Source: CAZHHH01 sp052400685 (GTDB lineage: Bacteria > Bacteroidota > Bacteroidia > Bacteroidales > Marinilabiliaceae). Taken from it: a DNA stretch of 64,000 nt. The position numbers and the translations under genes were made by a program. Shown here piece after piece: positions 25,158-33,285 of the stretch. The DNA is taken from assembly GCA_052400685.1 (NCBI GenBank), contig JBQTGJ010000001.1. One strand, written 5' to 3'. Positions within the stretch are counted from its first letter, which is position 1, and every line of letters begins with the position of its first letter. Under the pieces are notes generated by a model. The model had not been told where the DNA came from and ran no database searches. It saw only the letters and a program-made list of their open reading frames with translations.

Positions 25158-26024
25158 ATGGATAAAACATCTTATAAACCGGAAATGATGGACTGCTTCA
25201 AGGCAGAGCTGTCCGAGGAAGACTTTAATGTTTTCAGTCGGTTTATATATTCTGAGTTCGGAATTAAGATGCCGCCCATAAAAAGAGTGATGCTGCAGGG
25301 ACGTTTGCTGAAAAGAATCAGAGAATTAGGCTTTAATTCTTATACCGATTATAAGGAGTTTCTATTTAGTAAAGAAGGGCTGGACAAAGAGTTATTGCAT
25401 TTTTTGAGTGTCGTAACAACTAATAAGACGGATTTTTTTAGAGAACCCGGTCATTTTATTTTTTTGAACGATGAGGTATTGTCAGAGTTTGTACCTTCGT
25501 CGGCGCAACCGCCATTGAAGGTCTGGAGCGCCGGTTGCTCAAGTGGCGAAGAACCATATACCATTTCGATTGTTCTAAATGAATTTGAGCGACTTAACCC
25601 TTTTTTTAAATTTGAAATATTGGGTACCGATATTTCCTCTAACGTTTTGGAGAAGGCTGCACGGGGTGTTTATCCATTCGAGCGGATTTCAACAATTCCT
25701 TTGGAACTCAAAAAACGTTATTTTTTGAGAAGTAAGGACAGTCAAAATCCAACCGTCAGGGTTAGTCCTTTATTGCAAAAAAAAATGCGGCTAGCCTATT
25801 TGAACCTAATGGATCCGGTTTATGATATTAAAGAAACATTTGATGTCATATTTTGTCGCAATGTTTTAATATATTTTGACAGAGCCACGCAGGAGAAGGT
25901 GATTAATAAGCTTTGTAACCATTTAAAACCGGGAGGCTATTTTTTTATTGGGCATTCAGAATCCTTATCAGGGATGACGGTGCCGTTGGAGCATATTAAA
26001 CCAACAATTTTCAGGAAAAAATAA
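25158..26024 (+). CDS. cheR: Chemotaxis methyltransferase CheR
   Basis: 288 residues. The N-terminal helical domain (to about 90) precedes an S-adenosylmethionine-binding domain with VWSAGCSSGEEPYTISIV, then ILGTDISSNVLEKAARG and DVIFCRNVLIYFD. All motifs are canonical, so an active methyltransferase that modifies MCP glutamates is expected. It is 18 bases after the second cheW and is a separate gene from the second CheR at 30480. Confidence 0.94.
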   Translation: MDKTSYKPEMMDCFKAELSEEDFNVFSRFIYSEFGIKMPPIKRVMLQGRLLKRIRELGFNSYTDYKEFLFSKEGLDKELLHFLSVVTTNKTDFFREPGHFIFLNDEVLSEFVPSSAQPPLKVWSAGCSSGEEPYTISIVLNEFERLNPFFKFEILGTDISSNVLEKAARGVYPFERISTIPLELKKRYFLRSKDSQNPTVRVSPLLQKKMRLAYLNLMDPVYDIKETFDVIFCRNVLIYFDRATQEKVINKLCNHLKPGGYFFIGHSESLSGMTVPLEHIKPTIFRKK

Positions 26025-26061
26025 AACGAAGTAAAACGACGATAAATTACATTCAAGCATT

Positions 26062-26961
26062 ATGGCGAACATTTCGGACAGACAACTTTTAAAGGAGCTT
26101 AGAGGGCGACTTCAGGAAGGTGCTAAATTTGAGCAGGAAGTCAAATACCTCACACAAGAGCTTCAGGATGTTACCAAACGTTTTAAGGAATCGGAGGCAT
26201 TGAAAAGCCATTTCATTTCAAATATATCCAATGAAATTGTTAATCCCTTTACCTCTATTTTGGGCTTATCCAAAAGCATTCTTTCTGTTGAGAAAAACGA
26301 CTGGAAAAAAGTTGTATCAATGGTGGCCCTCATACATAGTGAGGCTTTTAACCTTGATTTTCAATTGAAGAATATTTTTGTGGCAGCTAAGATTGAAGCT
26401 GGCGAAGTGGTTCCCAATATTGCAAAGGTCAACGTTAAAAACGTGATTCAAACTATCATTGAGTCATTTAGCCTGGTCGCGCGAAAAATGGGTATCGAAA
26501 TAGAATTCAATTTTAATATTGAGTATGGCTTTGGAAAGAATTTTTATTTCAAAACCGATAGTGAAAAATTGAAGACTATCATGAGCAACCTGCTCAATAA
26601 TGCCCTTAAATACAGTTATAAGGACAGTAAAGTTATAATCGTTGTTACAGCCGATGAAGACGCGCTGACCATCTCGGTTAAAGATTTTGGCACTGGTATC
26701 TCCGATAAAAATCAAAAAATCATTTTTGAACGCTTCAAACGTCTCGATTCAGGTATTAATTCAATTAACCGTGGTCACGGCCTTGGTTTATCAATAACAA
26801 AAGCATTGCTTGATGTTATGGGCGGTTATATTGAAATTGACAGTAAAAAAGGTGAAGGTTCTACTTTTACGGTTCGCATTCCTGAAGCAAAAAATGTTGT
26901 AGATGGTTTTAGTGGTGAAGGAAATGACATCTTCTTTGATGATGATGATGAGATTTTTTAA
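26062..26961 (+). CDS. Histidine-kinase-like protein with Asn in place of the phosphoacceptor His
   Basis: 299 residues, no membrane segment. An N-terminal coiled coil (about 5-50) precedes a HisKA-like helix pair and a HATPase_c domain. The H box reads SNISNEIVNPFTSIL: the canonical His of SHE is Asn57 (codon AAT at 26230-26232). The ATPase boxes look intact: N box NLLNNALKYSY, G1 VKDFGTGIS, F box FERFKRL and G2 GHGLGLSITKAL. It may bind ATP but should not autophosphorylate on the usual His, as with pseudokinases such as DivL, where Tyr replaces His. It is embedded in the che operon, between cheR and cheD, and has an acidic C-terminus (NDIFFDDDDEIF). Confidence 0.85.
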   Translation: MANISDRQLLKELRGRLQEGAKFEQEVKYLTQELQDVTKRFKESEALKSHFISNISNEIVNPFTSILGLSKSILSVEKNDWKKVVSMVALIHSEAFNLDFQLKNIFVAAKIEAGEVVPNIAKVNVKNVIQTIIESFSLVARKMGIEIEFNFNIEYGFGKNFYFKTDSEKLKTIMSNLLNNALKYSYKDSKVIIVVTADEDALTISVKDFGTGISDKNQKIIFERFKRLDSGINSINRGHGLGLSITKALLDVMGGYIEIDSKKGEGSTFTVRIPEAKNVVDGFSGEGNDIFFDDDDEIF

Positions 26962-26970
26962 GGGATAATA

Positions 26971-27441
26971 ATGGATCAATATTTACAACATTTTTTGTAT
27001 CCGTCAACTCTCTTTGCCAGCCGGGATTCGTATGTGGTGAAAACTATTTTGGGGTCGTGTGTGGCAATTTGTCTGTGGGATCCAGTGGCTAAAACAGGCG
27101 GCATTAATCACTATATGCTCCCGACCTGGAATGGCAATGAACTGGCTTCCCCAAAATACGGCAATATTGCTATTGAGCGGCTTGTGGAGCGGATGTTGCA
27201 GTTGGGATGCAAAAAAGAGAATCTACAAGCAAAAATTTTTGGTGGCGGTGATTTGATTTCCACCGATCGCAGCGCTATGTTGATAGGAGAAAGAAATATC
27301 CGTATTGCCCGAATGATTTTGGAAGAGAAAGATATTCCGGTAGTGGCTTCCAGCACCGGAGGACGAAAAGGCAGAAAGATTCTTTTTTTTACCGATACTG
27401 GCGAAGTGAGGCATAAGTTCCTTGATAAGACCAATCAATAG
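26971..27441 (+). CDS. cheD: Chemoreceptor glutamine deamidase CheD
   Basis: 156 residues. The catalytic pair is Cys30 in ILGSCVAICLWDP and His47 in GGINHYMLP, followed by AKIFGGGDLI. It deamidates glutamines of chemoreceptors so CheR can methylate them. Nine bases separate it from the pseudokinase gene and 28 from cheB. Length and motifs are typical. Confidence 0.94.
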   Translation: MDQYLQHFLYPSTLFASRDSYVVKTILGSCVAICLWDPVAKTGGINHYMLPTWNGNELASPKYGNIAIERLVERMLQLGCKKENLQAKIFGGGDLISTDRSAMLIGERNIRIARMILEEKDIPVVASSTGGRKGRKILFFTDTGEVRHKFLDKTNQ

Positions 27442-27469
27442 GATGGTTGGATTGTTTTTAGAGTAAATT

Positions 27470-28549
27470 ATGGATAAAAAAATTAAAGTACTTATTGTTG
27501 ACGATTCTGCTGTTGTCAGACAGAGTCTATCTTCAATTTTGGAGTCTGATCCACAAATTGAGGTCATGGGTACTGCTGCTGATCCTATTATTGCTGTAAA
27601 AAAAATTCTGAAGGAAGTCCCCGATGTTATTACGCTCGATATTGAAATGCCCCGTATGGATGGGCTTACTTTTTTGCGTAAAATAATGTCACAGCTTCCT
27701 ATCCCTGTGGTTGTAATATCATCTTTAACCAATGAAGGCACAGAAGTGGCTATGAAAGCCCTTGAATATGGGGCTTCTGAAATCATTGGAAAGCCGGCCA
27801 TGAATGCCGCACAGTTTTTTAATGAATCAAAAATTATGCTTTGCGATGCTGTTAAAGCAGCAGCACAAGCAAAGCTTTCCAGGCTGAAAATTGGCAAGAC
27901 ACCCGATGCGATGTTGGTCCAACCGAAATATTCAGCCGATATTATTCTGGAACGTTCTGGTGTTAAAACACGTATCGTCGATACCGAAAAAATAATTGTC
28001 CTCGGTGCTTCCACCGGTGGGACGGAAGCTATCCGTTTGTTTTTGCGTGCACTTCCGCCACGTATGCCTGGCATTGCCATTGTGCAGCATATGCCCGAAG
28101 GATTTACAAATTCGTTTGCCAAAAGTTTAAATAGAATTTCGCATTTAGAGGTAAAAGAGGCCGAAGACGGTGATCATTTATATCAGGGGAGAGTTCTTAT
28201 TGCACCTGGTAACCATCATATGCTGCTGAAGCGGAATGGGAAAGGATATGTTGTTGAAATTAAGCAAGCGCCATTGGTTAACAGGCACCGGCCATCGGTA
28301 GATGTCCTTTTTCGGTCAGCAGCCCGCTATGCCGGACAAAATGCCACCGGCGTCCTTCTTACCGGTATGGGGGCCGATGGAGCTAAAGGTCTGTTGGAAC
28401 TTAAAGAATCAGGCGCTGATACCATAGCTCAAAATCAGGAAACATCCATCGTTTTTGGGATGCCCAGAGAAGCCATTAAGCTTGGTGGCGTTAATAATAT
28501 ACTGGGAATTGAAGAGATTGCCCCATTTCTGGTAAAGAAATTTCTATGA
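27470..28549 (+). CDS. cheB: Chemotaxis methylesterase/response regulator CheB
   Basis: 359 residues: receiver domain with Asp57 (VITLDIEMPRMDG), a linker, and the C-terminal methylesterase domain with the catalytic triad Ser181 (GASTGG), His207 (IVQHMPEGF) and Asp303 (LLTGMGADGA). It removes methyl groups from receptors when phosphorylated by CheA. Canonical in all parts. Confidence 0.95.
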   Translation: MDKKIKVLIVDDSAVVRQSLSSILESDPQIEVMGTAADPIIAVKKILKEVPDVITLDIEMPRMDGLTFLRKIMSQLPIPVVVISSLTNEGTEVAMKALEYGASEIIGKPAMNAAQFFNESKIMLCDAVKAAAQAKLSRLKIGKTPDAMLVQPKYSADIILERSGVKTRIVDTEKIIVLGASTGGTEAIRLFLRALPPRMPGIAIVQHMPEGFTNSFAKSLNRISHLEVKEAEDGDHLYQGRVLIAPGNHHMLLKRNGKGYVVEIKQAPLVNRHRPSVDVLFRSAARYAGQNATGVLLTGMGADGAKGLLELKESGADTIAQNQETSIVFGMPREAIKLGGVNNILGIEEIAPFLVKKFL

Positions 28550-28599
28550 AAACACCCTTAGGGTTTGTTATTTATAGGTCTAAATTTAAGGTCTGAAGA

Positions 28600-30480
28600 A
28601 TGAAAAAGAATAAGTATAAAGCGTTAACCTCTAAGTCGGCCCTGCAGGGAGCTGCTGTTGGTTTGATGGCCGCCATAATTATATTTCTCTTAAGTATGGA
28701 CTCGCCGGCATTGGCTAAGGTTGAGCGTATTTCCCTGGCTGATGTCTTTTATTTTTTCCCGGGGTTATGGGCTGTTTTGACCTTGCCTTTTTTGTTTGCT
28801 GTTACCAATTATTGGATTTCCAGAAAACTTTCTGGCATCCTTAATAAGCAGTTTCGTAAGATTAAAAAGGAGGCAGGCAGAACCAGGCAGGTACTCGCTT
28901 TTATTGAAAATATACGTCAGGATAAGCTTGATATTCCACTAAAAAATAAAGATAAGAAAGATCCTTTAACTCTTTCTTTAATAAGCTTGCGTGAGTTCAT
29001 GATCGAAAGCAAGCAGGAACAGCAACGCCGACGAATTGAAGAAGAACAGCGTAACTGGGTCACTAAAGGCTTGGCCGAGTTTGGAGAGATACTTCGAAAA
29101 TCAAGTGATAATCTTGAAGAGTTATCTTATCAAATAATTCGTTACCTGGTTAATTATATGAATATTAATCAGGGGGGCGTTTTTTTGCTTGAAAATCGTA
29201 AAAATGGCGAGCAATATTTCGAGATGACGGCTTGTTTTGCTTTTGATCGCCGTAAATATGCTGATAAAATTATTAATTGGGGCGAGGGTCTGATAGGCCG
29301 TTGTGGTCTCGAAAAGGAAACCATTTTGTTGACCGACGTGCCCGATGATTACATTCATATTACCTCCGGATTAGGAGAAGCCAATCCTGGCACTATTTTA
29401 TTGGTGCCTTTAAAAACCAACGATGAGCTGTATGGCGTTATTGAGTTGGCTTCTTTTAAAGTGCTGGAGGATTTTGAAATAGGATTGGTTGAAAAATCGG
29501 CCGAGAGTATTGCATCAACTATTGCTATGGTTAAGACCAATATTCAGACCAATAAATTATTGCGCGAAACACAGATTCAGGCCGAAAAAATGGCCCAGCA
29601 GGAAGAGGAATTACGGCAGAATCTTGAAGAGATGAGGGCGACACAGGAGGAGAGCGATAGGAGAGAAGTGGAACGTAAAGGAATTCTTGATGCCATTGAT
29701 CATGCCGCTATTTCATGCGAATTTGACGCAGCAGGCAATTTGCTGTCGGTGAACGAAAACTTTCTTAGTGCTTTTAAGTATCGGCCCGAGGAGATTGAGG
29801 GTCAGAATCTTCGTATTTTTGTGTTTAAAGAAGATGTTAGTGAGCTGGATAAAGTGTTGGCCGAAATTCAGAATGGAAATAATTTTAGAGGACGTGTTCG
29901 GCGACGTACCAAATCAGGCGAAGAAATTTATTTGTTATCGACTTATAGTCCGGTAATCGATCACAACGGGAATATTCTTAAAATCCTGAGTCTGGAAAAT
30001 GACGTGACTGATCAGGTGAAAATGGAGGATGCCTTGAAGCGATCGAAGGAAGAGTTGGGCTTGTTGCTCGAGAAAGCGCGCAACGAAATGAAAGAACAAT
30101 TTAAGGAGATAGAGTCCGTAAAAATCAGAAATGAAAAAACCCTCGAAGGTGCGCTTGATGCAATTATCACAACCAACCATGAAGGCGTTGTAGAGTTTTT
30201 TAATGCCGCAGCCGAAAAGCTCTGGGGTTATGACCGTAAAGAGATATTAAATAATAACGTGAATATGCTTTTCTCCAAGGAGACGGTTAAAACCAATGAT
30301 TTCATTTCCCGATTTGTGTCAAATGAGAATAATAAAATAGTGGGCGAGCGACGTGAAGTACCCATCAGGACCAAGTATGGTGAAGATATTCCTGTATTAA
30401 TGCTTCTTTCTGAGGCTGAGGTTGGTGGTGCATTCTCGTATACTGCTTTTATTCAAAATGTTGAAGTAGAATTGTTTTAA
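28600..30480 (+). CDS. Membrane-anchored GAF-PAS-PAS protein without an output domain
   Basis: 626 residues. Two N-terminal membrane helices (about 12-32 and 50-72) are followed by a cytoplasmic coiled coil, a GAF domain (about 155-305, DKIINWGEGLIGRCGLEK), a second coiled coil rich in Glu/Gln (about 320-355) and two PAS domains (about 365-475 and 510-625; PAS 1 has NLLSVNENFLSAFKYRPEEI). It ends after the second PAS with no kinase, phosphatase or MCP signalling domain, so it must act through partners. It overlaps the next CheR start by one base (TAATG), so it may be functionally tied to that methyltransferase. Its domain layout resembles the phosphatase at 34063. Confidence 0.82.
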   Translation: MKKNKYKALTSKSALQGAAVGLMAAIIIFLLSMDSPALAKVERISLADVFYFFPGLWAVLTLPFLFAVTNYWISRKLSGILNKQFRKIKKEAGRTRQVLAFIENIRQDKLDIPLKNKDKKDPLTLSLISLREFMIESKQEQQRRRIEEEQRNWVTKGLAEFGEILRKSSDNLEELSYQIIRYLVNYMNINQGGVFLLENRKNGEQYFEMTACFAFDRRKYADKIINWGEGLIGRCGLEKETILLTDVPDDYIHITSGLGEANPGTILLVPLKTNDELYGVIELASFKVLEDFEIGLVEKSAESIASTIAMVKTNIQTNKLLRETQIQAEKMAQQEEELRQNLEEMRATQEESDRREVERKGILDAIDHAAISCEFDAAGNLLSVNENFLSAFKYRPEEIEGQNLRIFVFKEDVSELDKVLAEIQNGNNFRGRVRRRTKSGEEIYLLSTYSPVIDHNGNILKILSLENDVTDQVKMEDALKRSKEELGLLLEKARNEMKEQFKEIESVKIRNEKTLEGALDAIITTNHEGVVEFFNAAAEKLWGYDRKEILNNNVNMLFSKETVKTNDFISRFVSNENNKIVGERREVPIRTKYGEDIPVLMLLSEAEVGGAFSYTAFIQNVEVELF

Positions 30481-31352
30481 TGTTTGAGGGCTTTAGCATG
30501 CAGGAGAGTAGTGGAGGGCATAATCAGTATCGGGAGTATTTGCAGGTTCTTAAGGCGTGTTCACCTTATGACTTCAGCGGGTATTCCAATAATTCGATTG
30601 AGCGACGCATCGATAAAATAATGCGTGATAATAATTTGAACCTCGATCAGCTCATTTACAGAACACGCACCAGCGAAGAGTTTGTGGAATATGTGGTTGA
30701 ATCAATTACTGTTAATACCACTGAACTATTTAGAGACCCTCCGCTATGGATTGATTTGTATCAGAATGTCTTACCTGCGTTGATCGATAAACCAAAAATT
30801 CATATCTGGCACGCCGGCTGTTCTACCGGTCAAGAGGTATACTCTAATATTATTCTTTTGCATCAGTTGGGGTTACTCGAAAAGAGTGAAATATATGCCT
30901 CTGATATTAGTCGGAATGCGATTTCGCAGGCTAAGAAAGGTTCTTACCGGTTTAGCTATAATTATGAATCCTATTTTCATAATTTTAAACGGATTTTTCC
31001 GACGAATACAAATGCGTTGTTCGAGAAGTTTTTTTCTGTTAATAAGTCTGTTGAGGATTCCTTTTCAATACATCCTGAGTTTATTGAAAAAGTAAAGTTT
31101 TTGCGGCACGATTTGGTTAAAGAAGCTTTTCCGGCCTTTTCGAAGTTTGATGTAATTTTTTGCCGTAATGTATTGATCTATTTTAATGAGGATTTACAAA
31201 ACAATATTGTGCAAAAGTTTTATGAACGATTATTTCCCGGAGGTTTCCTCATTTTGGGATCGCACGAATCGCTTCATGGCTTTTTTAAAACTAAATTTGT
31301 TCATCATAAACAGGTCTATAAAAAGACGTCATCGTTTCATTTGAAATATTAA
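30480..31352 (+). CDS. CheR-like methyltransferase 2
   Basis: 290 residues. The N-terminal helical domain contains YSNNSIERRIDKIM, where CheR binds its target. The SAM site is HAGCSTGQEVYSNIIL, in which Gln replaces the second Glu of the usual GEEPY. IYASDISRNAISQAKKGSY and DVIFCRNVLIYFN follow and are canonical. Coupled to the GAF-PAS gene by TAATG. Split CheR, CheB and PAS genes like this resemble the CheB-CheR-PAS fusions known elsewhere. Activity is likely but not proven. Confidence 0.85.
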   Translation: MFEGFSMQESSGGHNQYREYLQVLKACSPYDFSGYSNNSIERRIDKIMRDNNLNLDQLIYRTRTSEEFVEYVVESITVNTTELFRDPPLWIDLYQNVLPALIDKPKIHIWHAGCSTGQEVYSNIILLHQLGLLEKSEIYASDISRNAISQAKKGSYRFSYNYESYFHNFKRIFPTNTNALFEKFFSVNKSVEDSFSIHPEFIEKVKFLRHDLVKEAFPAFSKFDVIFCRNVLIYFNEDLQNNIVQKFYERLFPGGFLILGSHESLHGFFKTKFVHHKQVYKKTSSFHLKY

Positions 31353-31364
31353 AACGTAACACTG

Positions 31365-32204
31365 GTGACTTTTGGAATAACTGAAATAAAAGAGTTGACA
31401 AAATCTATGTCCGCATATCCCGACATGGACTATTCCGATTATAGTCTGTCTTTTTTGGGACGTCGGTTGCCTTATGTTTTTTCCGCTTTAAATGTCAGAC
31501 AGATTCCTGTGTTTCAATCAAAATTATTGGATGATGATTTCAGGGATAGGGTGAAAACGCTTATGAGTGTCGAAATAACTGAAATGTTTAGAGATCCTGC
31601 TTTCTGGCGTTTATTTCGTGATAAAGTGATGAAGAGTCTGCCAACTGGCTCCGATACGATTTGGATACCTCATGCGCCAAGTGGCGAGGAAGCATTCTCT
31701 GTTTCAATTATTATGGAAGAGTCGCTTTTGACCGATAATTATTGTGTTTTGTGTAATACGCCATCTCTTGCCATTGCTTTAAAGATAAAGGAAGGCCGGT
31801 TTAATAAGGCATTTAGTGACGTGAATCAAACCAACTACCGGCGGCTTGAAGATAAGGATGCTTTTCAGAGTTATTTGGAGGAGCGGAGAGGTGAGCCTGT
31901 TTTTTGTGGAGAGATTTCTGGCAGAGTTAGTTGCATTCCCTCAACATTAGCAACCCAGTTGCCGGTGAACAGGAAAATTGGAGCCATTTTATTCAGAAAC
32001 GTTTCGTTGTACTATAATCACAGAATGGCTGAAAGAGTCTATGCTATTCTTTTGGATGTTTTAATGCCGGGCGGGTTTTTAATGGTCGGCATAAAAGATA
32101 GCCTGCCCCGCGAGATAGAAGAAGAATTGATAGTGCTTGATCCTGCCGAGCGAATTTATCAAAAACCACTGTCAAAACAGAATTATAGTTATGACTTATC
32201 CTGA
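31365..32204 (+). CDS. Degenerate CheR-like protein
   Basis: 279 residues from GTG 31365; an ATG lies at 31407, but the GTG start keeps the N-terminal helix that aligns with the second CheR. The N-terminal domain is recognisable (YSDYSLSFLGRRLPYVFSAL, then VEITEMFRDPAFWRLF). The SAM-binding glycine motif is lost (WIPHAPSGEEAFSVSII for AGCS(S/T)GEE), the DIS segment is CNTPSLAIA, and the FCRNVLIYF segment is LFRNVSLYYN. It therefore looks catalytically dead and may bind receptors or partner proteins only. It is 12 bases after the intact copy and overlaps the next gene by 14. Confidence 0.78.
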   Translation: MTFGITEIKELTKSMSAYPDMDYSDYSLSFLGRRLPYVFSALNVRQIPVFQSKLLDDDFRDRVKTLMSVEITEMFRDPAFWRLFRDKVMKSLPTGSDTIWIPHAPSGEEAFSVSIIMEESLLTDNYCVLCNTPSLAIALKIKEGRFNKAFSDVNQTNYRRLEDKDAFQSYLEERRGEPVFCGEISGRVSCIPSTLATQLPVNRKIGAILFRNVSLYYNHRMAERVYAILLDVLMPGGFLMVGIKDSLPREIEEELIVLDPAERIYQKPLSKQNYSYDLS

Positions 32205-32778
32205 TTTTAAAGTAATTGTGATTGGTGGATCGGCGGGTAGTTTTTCTGTTATCTCAAATATATTATCGCGCCTCGATCCCGATTTTCGAATTCCTATCGT
32301 TCTTTGCCTTCATCGACTGAAACACGTTCGTTCGGGTCTCGTGGAGGGCTTAAGTCTTAAGTCGGTTATTAATGTGGTGGAGCCGTTTGATAAAGAGAAG
32401 TTACGACCAAATACTGTTTTTCTGGCGCCGGCTAATTATCATATGTTCCTGGAGTTGGATGGCACAATTTCTCTTTCAACGGAGGAAAGTCTGAATCATA
32501 GCCGACCTTCAATTGACCACACCTTATTGTCTGCTGCCTATGTGTACAGAGACAAGACGCTGGGTCTATTATTAACGGGGGCCAATAAAGATGGAGCGGC
32601 AGGTATTAAACGTATCCATGATGTGGGGGGGTATACCATTGTTCAGGATCCGGCAACCTGCGATATTGATACCATGCCTAAAGCTGCTTTGCAGTTGTTT
32701 GAGCCCAGCTGTATTGCTTCACCCGACAAGATTGCAGAGATATTAAATGGGATACATCGGGAGTTGAGAAGTAAGTGA
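32191..32778 (+). CDS. Receiver-less CheB-like methylesterase
   Basis: 195 residues from ATG 32191; a longer frame from 32137 overlaps the previous gene further. It is a methylesterase domain alone: Ser14 (VIGGSAGSF), His41 (VLCLHRLKH) and Asp134 (LLTGANKDGAAG) give a complete catalytic triad. No receiver domain precedes it, so CheA phosphorylation cannot switch it directly. The second glycine of GASTGG is Ser here. Likely a dedicated demethylase for the second CheR target. Confidence 0.85.
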   Translation: MTYPDFKVIVIGGSAGSFSVISNILSRLDPDFRIPIVLCLHRLKHVRSGLVEGLSLKSVINVVEPFDKEKLRPNTVFLAPANYHMFLELDGTISLSTEESLNHSRPSIDHTLLSAAYVYRDKTLGLLLTGANKDGAAGIKRIHDVGGYTIVQDPATCDIDTMPKAALQLFEPSCIASPDKIAEILNGIHRELRSK

Positions 32779-32830
32779 TCATAACCGTACGGCTCTTTTT
32801 TCGTATGTTTGATTTTATAAAGGGCAAGCG

Positions 32831-33007
32831 ATGAAACGAATCTGTTTGCGAAGTGACGTAAATATTTGTGGAACTGGCAAATATAGTGTTTATCCGATCT
32901 CTGTAAACAATGTTTTTGAGTATGAAACGAACCATGGGAATTATTTTACAAACAGGAGTCTGATTAATTCCGACGAGTTCCATGTGGCAAAAACAAAGAA
33001 ATTATAA
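32831..33007 (+). CDS. Possible 58-aa ORF running through the first hairpin unit, doubtful
   Basis: ATG at 32831 (MKRICLRSDVNICGTG...) continues to TAA at 33005-33007, reading through hairpin unit 32921-32986 in a different frame from its mini-ORF. It opens with the family string ATGAAACGA, so this may itself be a diverged unit. No protein family is recognisable; probably not a gene. Confidence 0.15.
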   Translation: MKRICLRSDVNICGTGKYSVYPISVNNVFEYETNHGNYFTNRSLINSDEFHVAKTKKL

Positions 33008-33256
33008 ACACATGAAACGACCATGATAAAGGATTTTTCACACAGGGAGATGATTATTTTCATGGGAGTTCCATGTGACCTTAACAAACGAATTATAAAC
33101 ATATGAAACGAGCCATGAGAACGTGTTCACACACAGAAGAATGATTATTCCGGCGAGTTCCATATGGCAACTGAGAGACAAATTATAAACATATGAAACG
33201 AGCCATGAGAATTGATTCACACACAGAAGTATGATTATTCCGGCGAGTTCCATATG
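32921..33256 (+). repeat. CATATG-hairpin array 3 (four units, plus orientation)
   Basis: Units at 32921-32986, 33009-33077, 33100-33166 and 33190-33256 with linkers of 22, 22 and 23 bases. Units 1, 3 and 4 carry in-frame mini-ORFs MKRTMGIILQTGV, MKRAMRTCSHTEE and MKRAMRIDSHTEV. Unit 2 has lost a base and stops after MKRP. The last linker (33257-33279) is followed by CATATG at 33280, whose ATG starts the GAF gene at 33283. The array separates the CheR/CheB genes from the GAF and phosphatase genes. Confidence 0.88.
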
Positions 33257-33279
33257 ACCACTGAGAGACAAATTATAAA

Positions 33280-33285
33280 CATATG
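33280..33285 (+). promoter_or_regulatory. CATATG terminus that doubles as the GAF gene start codon
   Basis: CATATG occupies exactly the next unit position (23 bases after 33256), but instead of continuing AAACGA the gene follows (ATGAAATATAAT). The leader AATTATAAA before it matches the leaders of the units. Confidence 0.75.

Noticed and set aside
33038..33271. Minus-strand frame across array 3 with repeated phrase SCHMELAGIIILLCVN
   Set aside because: The periodic peptide simply reflects translation of the repeats on the reverse strand.
32921..33285. CRISPR array
   Set aside because: Repeats are 67-78 bp hairpins, not 23-47 bp, and the intervals are AT-rich near-identical linkers instead of unique spacers. 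No cas gene is present.
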